From assembly GCA_039000515.1 (NCBI GenBank), contig JBCFYV010001001.1, positions 16,843,666 through 16,907,665 of the forward strand: a stretch of DNA of 64,000 bases, in the 5' to 3' direction. The notes beneath the pieces are model-generated. The model saw only the letters and a program-made list of their open reading frames with translations, made no database searches and was not told where the DNA came from. A program made the position numbers and the translations under genes. This document shows, in pieces, positions 57,016 through 64,000 of the stretch (its first letter is position 1; each line of letters starts with the position of its first letter). The stretch comes from Timema cristinae. Taxonomy: Eukaryota; Arthropoda; Insecta; Phasmatodea; Timematidae.

Positions 57016-57714
57016 TAATTTTACTAATTGTTAATTGGGAGCTCGAGGAGGAGGCAGGGCTCATTTGACGGTCTAAATGCACAGACATGACAAAAGAAAT
57101 TGACCTGTTGTAATACAGAACACCTAATAATAAAATAATAAAGGCTGTAGATGGCTTTATAGTGTATTTAGTTAGATCTTCTGAAGCATTGGTACTACAG
57201 AATTTATTCATACCAATTCAATTCCATCAATTCGTTTTCCGCCGTGGTGGATAAGCATAAGTAGTGGAAAATAGGGAGGGGTGATTTTTCGTAAATTTTT
57301 CTGTGTACCAGGAATAAATTAATGTCTTCTATCTATATTATACTACCTTAAAATTAGAGTTTGCAATGAAGGACAAAATGTCCTTCTCCCCCTCTTTATT
57401 TTTCTTTCCTTCTTCTTCTCTTGCTTATACCATTTATTTGCCATCAGTTGACGAGTCATTACTTAAGTAATACAATGAATAGTAATGTAAATCTCATCTG
57501 TGCTCTGGCTGATGCAAACGTGAAATTAAGGTGGAAGGGTAGATGACGTGAGAAAGGGTAACTGTTTTTTGCAGTTTTTATTGCAAAACATTTTTTTGGT
57601 TGAAATGAATAAAATACTGCTTCATTAGTGACATAGAGTATAATTTGCCTTACATGGTGATATCAACAGAAATAATTGTTGACTAGCATAGTGGCATTAG
57701 ATGAGAAATTTTTT

Positions 57715-57741
57715 AAATGGAGATAATAGTAATAATAAATA

Positions 57742-57800
<59 letters not shown>

Positions 57801-58087
57801 GCACCGCGTCTCACTACCCGTTTGGGTTAAACGCACTTAGGCTAATGTGTAATGGTAGGGTGATTGTGATATGAAATGGAGGACCTACAGTTTAACGTGG
57901 GATCCGAACCACGGTGGAGGCCTGGCATTCCCCACATTCACAAGTTGTGATTAATACACGTCTTGTCAGAGGTGAAGGAAGGGTTTGGCAATCAGGTAAA
58001 TCTGTGCCGGGACCGAGGATTGAACCCCGGACCCCTAGCACAGAAGTCTGACACCTTACCCCTTTACACCAGGTCACCAAATGAAGA
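57715..58087 (-). mobile_element. SINE-1 nested in MITE-1, 9-bp target-site duplication
   Basis: AAATGGAGA (57715-57723) and AAATGAAGA (58079-58087) flank it. The tail is a long (ATT)n at 57741-57800. Head and B-box are complete. Confidence 0.85.
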
Positions 58088-58146
58088 GAAAAAGTTGTCA
58101 TTAAATTCCGGGACATCCTTGACAGGATAATCAACAACTGTTAATA

Positions 58147-58617
58147 TGGCTGCAGGTGAGTTGCGGCCGTACGAGTTGTTTAACTTTAAAGACACAGTTT
58201 AATTGCGACCCGGGCTGTTGGCCTAACCTAACATAACCTAACCTAACAAATTTTCAAAATTTCGCCAAAACCATTACACGAGAGGAACTGAAGAAGCTTG
58301 GACATTACAAGGGATGTCGATATGAGACGATGATAGTTTCTATCTGAAATTTAAGACAGCTTCATAGAAAATACACCGCTGATTAGGTGGACGCAACACA
58401 TACCTCTCTCTCAAGTGAGTGAGCCGCAATTCGTTCGTGTCTCTCAAAAATCCGGGCCGCAACTCGTACATGATTTCAAGATTAGTCCCCGATTCACCTA
58501 TATATTATATTAATATATATACATATTATTATATATATATTATATATATATATAAATATATATATATATATTATAGATAGATAGATGATAGATAGATAGA
58601 TAAAGATAGATAGATAT

Positions 58618-58648
<31 letters not shown>

Positions 58649-58650
58649 TT
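58147..58650. mobile_element. Unidentified ~0.5-kb insertion in MITE-1
   Basis: It interrupts the MITE between TTAATAT and ACCATG. It contains GAGTTGCGGCC (58158-58168) and its reverse complement (58455-58465). It also has a run of CCTAA-like units (58222-58247) and ends in (AT)n and (GATA)n. I cannot assign a class. Confidence 0.45.
58222..58247. repeat. Short CCTAA (arthropod-type telomere-like) run
   Basis: About five CCTAA units with one imperfect unit, on the plus strand. It is too short to be a telomere remnant on its own. Confidence 0.6.
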
Positions 58651-58898
58651 ACCATGTTAAGAAAACCAAACTCTATGTTTCTACTTGAAGAATAATATTT
58701 TATTTATTTTGTCAATTTTTGTTTTTATATAAATACTGCAATAACACCGCCCTTTTCTCGCGTCCCCTACACTCCCACCTCAAGGAGGGGTTGTCTCGAT
58801 GAGCTAAAAAAGGGCTACGCAGACGTTCATCTCTAACGCAATATTTATTCTACGATACTTTAATTCAAAATATAGTTCACACCAAAATAAAGTCGAAA

Positions 58899-59426
58899 GT
58901 AGTGGTATTAAACCTAGGGGGCGTAAAGCACTTCCATGGGGGTCGTGGAATAATTTGGATATAACGTTAAAAATAATTAAAAATACATATATATATAATT
59001 TAAATCGCTTTTCCTAAGTAATTAAAATTATTATTTCTTGCAATATTGGCAACACCAGTCAAAATTGTGCATGAACGTGCTTATTTTCAATTTCGCAAGT
59101 CTCGGCTTCATCAGCCCCCCCCCCCCCCATTCTCCTCTCTATCCTCCTCCTAAACCAGAGCGAAGGTGGTCTTGCAACCGAAAAAATACACGCTGGAGCC
59201 CTCATAGCATTTTTACACTAATATTATCAACATTAAAAAAACGATAGTTAATTATAAACGTAGAAAAACATACAACAAACTTATAATCTCACATGTTCCT
59301 AATTATTAATGCTATGTTATAGTGTGAAAAACAAATAAAGAATATTATAAAATTGCCTCACGTAGCCCGAAATAAATAGCGGAACAAAGGGGCTCCGTGA
59401 AGCACAGTTTTAAAAACGCCGCCCTA
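58899..59426. mobile_element. Possible non-autonomous hAT element
   Basis: The left end TAGTGGTATTAAACC with GGGGGTCG and the right end, reversed, AAAACTGTGCTTCACGGAGC with CCC resemble hAT/Charlie termini. No transposase and no clear 8-bp duplication. Confidence 0.35.
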
Positions 59427-59949
59427 ATTATTAAGTGGAATTATTCGACCTCTGACACCCTCATCACCGACTAACGTCTTGGTCCTCGTGACCACTGATG
59501 CGAGCGCTTCACTGTTGGACTATATCTAAAAGAGCATCTTAGTTAATAATTGTGTATCCAATCCAGTGAAGATCAAAGTATGGAGCTATAAATCGTTGTT
59601 TACACATTCAATTTGGACGACACGTCTGGCCGACATGGCTTCACACGCTTTACCGAGTCGAAGCAGTCTTTTAAGAATGGACGGTTGGTTGGCTGTTGCC
59701 AGAACAACAGGAAGCTGGGAGGGAGGCCAAGGTTCCACTACCATTGTTTCAACCTATAACATTCACGAACAAAAAAAAAACTGGTTTCATTAGTGTAAAT
59801 TTATTTACTCCCCCCTTTTGGTATGCAAATGATGAGTTCTACCCACACATGATCACGCATCGCTCTGTGGGCAAACCACTGCGCTTGAACCATCTGGACA
59901 ATTTCGTTTGGTGTTTCTATTTGTATACTTTACTGATTTTTGCTCTTTT
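59427..59949. other. No recognisable feature
   Basis: Intergenic sequence. Overlapping frames at 59566-59965 have no motif. Confidence 0.45.
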
Positions 59950-60350
59950 TTACCTACCCAGGTAGTCGAACGGTCTAAGGCTTTGATTCCAACTGCACGT
60001 TGATAACCGCGTTCATGGGTACGGTCGGTGATCGATTCCCAGTCGGATGCACCCGTTCGGGTTATACGCTTAAAGTAATAATCACGCTAATGGCTTATGA
60101 ATTGGGAAGTTTGAATACAGAGGAAGTGAACCCGCATTTTGCGTGGAGGAAAAGTGGAAAACCATTTAGGAAAAAAACACCCCCATGTTCACCCAAGCGA
60201 GATTCGAACCTCAATCTCCCCGTCCTCGGCAGTCTAGCTCAATGCAAAACTAGCGCGTTAGCTGACTACGCCACCGAGGCGGGTTGGATGCAATAGAAAG
60301 GTTGATTTTCACTGTGGATTTTACATCTGCTTTCCATGATAATGCGGGTA
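59950..60350 (+). mobile_element. SINE-3-like copy interrupted by a SINE-2
   Basis: The head CCCAGGTAGTCGAACGGTCT and a B-box-like GATCGATTCCCAGTC lie before 60045. The body resumes after 60292 (GGTTGATTTTCAC, AATGCGGGTACATTTCC). Confidence 0.5.
60045..60292 (-). mobile_element. SINE-2 nested in a SINE-3-like copy
   Basis: GGATGCA is repeated at 60045-60051 and 60286-60292. Reversed, the insert starts at the head CCCGCCTCGGTGGCGTAGTC and ends in the shared tail at ACCCGAACGGGT, truncated there. Confidence 0.8.
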
Positions 60351-60539
60351 CATTTCCATTTGTTTATCTTTCACCCTCAGTCTACAAAGATGATATCCGC
60401 TTCATTGGTCGAATAGGGTTGGCAGCCCTACGATTGCGATCGACCTATCGATCTCACGGCACTTTTCAGTCGATCACGTCAGAAAATTACATCATCATTA
60501 AAAAATCGATCTTTGAATCTTCTAAACTCAACTAAAGTA

Positions 60540-61009
60540 CTTTCAAATAATATTTAAGTGTGACCAAAAATACCTTGATCCGTCGTAATCGGTAATGTTA
60601 TGGTAGAATGGAGAAATAACGAGTGATCGCGGGACCTTTGATAAGTTTGTAAACCGATCATGTCCCAAAAAAGTTTGCCGACCCCTCGTTTAAGGGTACG
60701 GCCAGACTGGGCGAGCGACTAAAAAATAGAATAGAATGAGAGGTGCGCAAACTGGAGCGTGCGACCCGAGCGACGCGCTTGAAAGATAGGACAAAACTTT
60801 TCAATTTGACATGATATTTGAATTTTATATAACTATTGATAGGTTTAGCACACTTGCCACTAACGGCCTAATTTAATTAGTAGACCATAAGCTATATATA
60901 TATATGTATGTATATGTGTATATATATGTGTGTGTGTGTGTAAAAATGATATGTTAAGGTACTTCAATATTATAATCAAAGTAAGCCTTTACAAATAAGA
61001 ATCACCATT
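60540..61009. other. No gene; (TA)/(GT) run at 60893-60942
   Basis: Intergenic DNA with a mixed dinucleotide repeat. Confidence 0.5.
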
Positions 61010-61140
61010 AGCGCGGAAAGAGGATGGGAAAACTACAACAATAAATCACTTGTCAAAAACCACCCTTAGTTCACTGAGACAAGATTCGAACCTTTGCCTA
61101 CCCTTCAACAAACTGTCGAGAGCTATCTGCTAATCACGCG
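61010..61140 (-). mobile_element. SINE-2/3-type fragment
   Basis: Reversed B-box GATTCGAACCTTTGCC and body words (GGATGGGAAAACTACAAC) with a head remnant ending at CACGCGCTTGTC. Confidence 0.4.
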
Positions 61141-61176
61141 CTTGTCAGTTTAGCTGAACCCAAAGTGTCATTCTTG

Positions 61177-61660
61177 AAATAGACTGCTGAAGACGGAGAA
61201 ATCGGGGTTCGAATACCTGACGGATATACTGAGGGCGTTTTTTTCCTAAATATTTTTTCACCGGTCTTCCTCCACGCAAATGCTGGTAGATTACCAATAA
61301 AATGCTTCCTTCCTTACCCCTACTACATTAGATTATTATTATTAGCACCGCGTCTTACTACCCGTTCGGGTTATACGCACTTACGCTAATGTGTAATGGT
61401 AGGGTGATTGTGAGATGAGATGGAGGACCTACAGTTTAACGTGGAATCCGAACCACGGTGGAGGCCTGGCATTCCCCACATTCACAAGATGTCTTGTCAG
61501 AGGTGAAGGAAGGGTTTGGTAATCAGATAAATCCGTGCCGGGACCGGGGATTGAACCCCGGACCCCCAGCACGGAAGTCCGACACCTTACCCCTGGACCA
61601 CCAGGTCACCGACTACATTAGAGTAAATATCATAAATTGCATGCGTAAATTTTATTCACG
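61177..61660 (+). mobile_element. SINE-3 fragment split by a SINE-1
   Basis: GACTGCTGAAGACGGAGAAA, B-box GGGGTTCGAATACC and CTCCACGCAAATGCTGG lie left of 61322. ACTACATTAGAGTAAATA continues on the right. Confidence 0.55.
61322..61622 (-). mobile_element. SINE-1, full length, 11-bp target-site duplication
   Basis: ACTACATTAGA is perfectly repeated at 61322-61332 and 61612-61622. The head, B-box (GGGGTTCAATCCCC reversed), body and tail CCCGAACGGGTAGTAAG are intact, and the TAA tail is short. It is one of the best-preserved copies. Confidence 0.92.
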
Positions 61661-61844
61661 CCTTAGTACACCCTTGAATTGTGTCTATATAGGGGGTGTA
61701 AAATCTAAAAAAAACTCGATCTTATATCTTGAATGTAAGACGCGGTGATTATAAAGAGAAGAGATTCGAAACCTAAACTTTCCCTTGTCACCGACAAACC
61801 AGACTTGATGATAAATTTCAATTAGGTTTAAAAAAAAAAATCAC

Positions 61845-61925
61845 ACCTGTACACGGGAATAGAACCCACGACATTCGGCTTGGCACGCAATGCTCTACCA
61901 CTGAGCGACCCATGATTCGTCTCGT
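61845..61925 (-). mobile_element. tRNA-like SINE head
   Basis: Reversed: GCTCAGTGGTAGAGCATTGC (good D-arm) and GTGGGTTCTATTCCCGTG (T-arm with wobbles). The outer ends do not pair, so a functional tRNA is unlikely. Confidence 0.4.
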
Positions 61926-62051
61926 GCGGAGGGTCACTCACTATTCACTCATAGTTAATTAAGGCACGAGTCTAAAATGGACGTGTGGAATCATCGGCTA
62001 CTTTAGCTTCCCACAGACGCTGTTGACTCAAGGTTGGTTTTTGTGTCTTAA

Positions 62052-62437
62052 GGTGGGACGGAAGGGGAAGTGAGGAAAAATACAGTGCTTTTGCAGTTTT
62101 TATGGCAAAACTTTTTTTTTTTGCCAAAATAAATCAAATAATACTCCAGTACAAACATAGAATATAATTTTCTTCACACGATGACCTCAAAATTTCTTGA
62201 ATATCTGTCAAGGGTGTTCCGGAATTTAATAACTTTTTCGCTTTATTTAAATGTTTGTTAAATAATGTCGTTATGCTCATGAGAAATATTCAACAACTAT
62301 TAATATCACCATGTGAAGAAAATGATACTCTATGTTTGTACTGAAATGATATTTGATTTATTTTATACAAAAAAAAAAGTTTTGCCATAAAAACTGCAAA
62401 AACACTGACATTTTATCCCGTCCCCTTCTTTCTCACC
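62052..62437. mobile_element. MITE-1, best copy (386 bp)
   Basis: It is flanked by TTAA on both sides (62048-62051 and 62438-62441). The terminal inverted repeats are over 130 bp: GGTGGGACGGAAGGGGAAG on the left, GGTGAGAAAGAAGGGGACG on the right reversed. Both continue to TTTTGCAGTTTTTATGGC and AAATAAATCAAAT. TTAA on both sides suggests piggyBac-like targeting, but no transposase is present. Confidence 0.8.
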
Positions 62438-62449
62438 TTAAACTAAGAG

Positions 62450-63180
62450 TCAAAAAGCTGATGATTTGTAATGTAATTGATTTGCCCCTGAAAAGTATGT
62501 GAAAGCATTGACAATAATATCGTCCTAATTTTATAAACGTATCTTATTTCATTTAAATTATAATCTATTACATGGCGCTTAAAGCACTTCTTCTTCTAAG
62601 AAGGCAAAATCCACTGATCAGTGACGTCACGCACGTGACATTAGTCAAGTCAGGTTGACAATATATATATTTCAAATAATAACTTCCTCTTCTCGAAGGT
62701 TCGAAGAGAGATTTTAAAATGTAACTAGAGTCATTTTCCGGCTCTAGAACCTCCCAGTAAAACAGAGATGTTTTTGTCTTTTATTTTGTTTTTCTAAACT
62801 AAACCTTCTCGAAGCTTCCATTAGCAATGGATATATATATGAGGAATGGTGCAATGTAAGGGCAGTTGGTGTCCAGAACTGACAGAATTCACTTGGGCAC
62901 TTGGCGTCCAGCAACACCTGTCCGCGCTCATACAATAGGCGGCGTATATATTTCAACGACAGGATCTATTTTCTCATTAAATAAACAGATTCAGAAATAA
63001 AAAACATGTCAAAATAATAAGTGTTTATTAATTATAATTCTTCAATTGGCGTCCATCGCGGCAGTAAAATATCAGAACAACATAATTGGCGCACAACGTA
63101 GGGACCCCGTAATTCCAGAACATTTCAGATTCCACACGTCCATATTAGACTCGACCCCGAGCGTTGAACGAATCCTGGAT
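62450..63180. other. No recognisable feature
   Basis: Intergenic DNA. The 70-codon frame at 62744-62956 has no motif. Confidence 0.5.
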
Positions 63181-63234
63181 ATCTCAGTGGTATAGTATTG
63201 GTCAACAGCTCCGGGTTCGAGTCACGTGTCCAGG
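63174..63234 (+). mobile_element. tRNA-like unit with paired ends but short anticodon arm
   Basis: CCTGGA and TCCAGG can pair as an acceptor-like stem. A D-arm-like CTCAGTGGTATAG and the B-box GGGTTCGAGTC are present. At about 61 nt it is too short for a normal tRNA, so a tRNA pseudogene or SINE head is likely. Confidence 0.4.
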
Positions 63235-63769
63235 TGTCGTTTTTCAACTACCTAATTTAAATGTATTGAATTGTCCACCTACTTACTGACGGATCCGTAC
63301 TAACATCTATATCAACCTTGTGTGTGTGTGTATATGAAGACTAGACGAGCTTGCCATCTAGTCCGCTTGCCCACCGGTGTAGGGTTCATAGAAGCCGTTA
63401 ATTTGTGTCGTTAACCCACTCACCAGTAGCAGCCTCCATCGTTGAACTAGTCGCAAGCGGTTTTTTTTAAGAGCTCTCGTTCGTGGGGGACCCAGAAGTT
63501 CCTCTTCATTCACATAAATTGGCTGCAAGTGGACGCGAAGGTTGGTTGGTCGGGCTCTAACCTACGCTCAGCGGCACAGATATCAATGGCCGCTAAAATG
63601 AAGAAAAGTACCATCTTTGTAAAAAAAAATGAAAAAATACCAGAGGTGAACTGATGCGAATATTGATTACTCGTGTTTGGGTAGCTTTTAGTGAATCGGT
63701 AATGCATCTTAATTACCGATTTTAAGGTCGAGTAACAGAATATTTTTTTTGTGGCGTCTCACTAGCCAT

Positions 63770-63860
63770 TCGGCTTTTACGTGTATTTACACCCAGCCGG
63801 GATTAGAACCCCGACCTCTTCCGTCATCGGCAAGCTTGACTACAGTAGGATATAGTCAGA
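63770..63860 (-). mobile_element. SINE-3-type fragment
   Basis: Reversed B-box CCGGGATTAGAACCCCG with GTCATCGGCAAGCTTGACTA; the tail and body are lost. Confidence 0.4.
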
Positions 63861-63904
63861 AAAAACTTTTTTTTCAATACAAATTTTGCCGACAACACTG
63901 ATAG

Positions 63905-64000
63905 TTGATAACTACCCTTTCGGTTTATACGCTTACGTACTAATTACGCTAATGGTTTAGGAATTGGGAAGGTTGAATTTAGAGGAAGCGAACCTGAATT
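63905..64000 (-). mobile_element. SINE-2/3 copy running off the window edge
   Basis: The tail (AACTACCCTTTCGGTTTATA) and body (CTAATTACGCTAATGG, GGGAAGGTTGAATTTAGAGG) are present. The head would lie beyond 64000. Confidence 0.65.

Larger units (their letters stand above)
57530..58779. mobile_element. MITE-1 copy broken by two nested insertions
   Basis: The left end GGTGGAAGGGTAGATGACG follows TTAA (57526-57529). The right end, reversed, reads GGTGGGAGTGTAGGGGACG next to TCAA. Removing 57724-58087 (a SINE-1 plus one target copy) and about 58147-58650 restores the order seen in 62052-62437. Confidence 0.65.

Noticed and set aside
56329..57211. Frames rich in IYIYIY or RERERE
   Set aside because: They are translations of AT and CT/GT microsatellites.
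63174..63234. Functional tRNA gene (also considered at 37565 and 61845)
   Set aside because: The unit is too short or lacks a paired acceptor stem, and such heads in this window belong to SINEs.

Overview
The window looks like a stretch of a large, AT-rich invertebrate nuclear genome, most likely an arthropod. The reasons are very dense tRNA-derived SINEs with target-site duplications, LINE fragments ending in the W-x-G-H / G-R-P-R-x-R-W motif that is common in arthropod genomes, long AT/ATT/GATA microsatellites, and a short CCTAA (TTAGG-type) run at 58222-58247. I see no host protein-coding gene, no rRNA and no convincing functional tRNA gene. Species cannot be told from the sequence.

Layout. 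0-24 kb: intergenic DNA with LINE 3' ends (425-960, 3125-3790), many SINE copies, short inverted-repeat elements (5760-6112, 10807-11136, 17907-18112, 19858-20528) and long stretches where I recognise nothing. 24.0-32.7 kb: one nearly intact Ty3/gypsy LTR retrotransposon on the minus strand (24033-32665). It has two 1770-bp LTRs, an initiator-tRNA-type primer site, a gag with a zinc knuckle, a -1 frameshift signal, and a protease / reverse transcriptase / RNase H / integrase polyprotein. The polyprotein is broken only by single-base losses at homopolymers. The element sits at the 5' edge of a tRNA-derived SINE. 32.7-64 kb: more SINEs, a decayed MULE-type DNA transposon (35153-36768), a LINE end (38761-39065), a Tigger/pogo deletion derivative (40777-41408), a 31-bp minisatellite (44013-44722), a perfect 172-bp inverted repeat (54038-54405) and a nest of insertions inside a long-TIR MITE (57530-58779).

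Five working SINE families are named here for convenience; the names are mine. SINE-1 has a head like GGTGACC..GGTCTAGGGGTAAGG and a (TAA)n tail. SINE-2 has a CGCCTCGGTGGCGTAG head, SINE-3 a CGCTTCGGTGGCCGAATGG head, SINE-4 a CCGTGGTGTAGTGGTCAG head and SINE-5 a CCGATAGCTTAGCTCAG head. SINE-1, -2 and -3 have unrelated bodies but share one 3' end built around a CCCGAACGGG hairpin. This suggests that one LINE machinery copies all three. MITE-1, MITE-2 and repeat R are further local families defined only by copies compared by eye inside this window.
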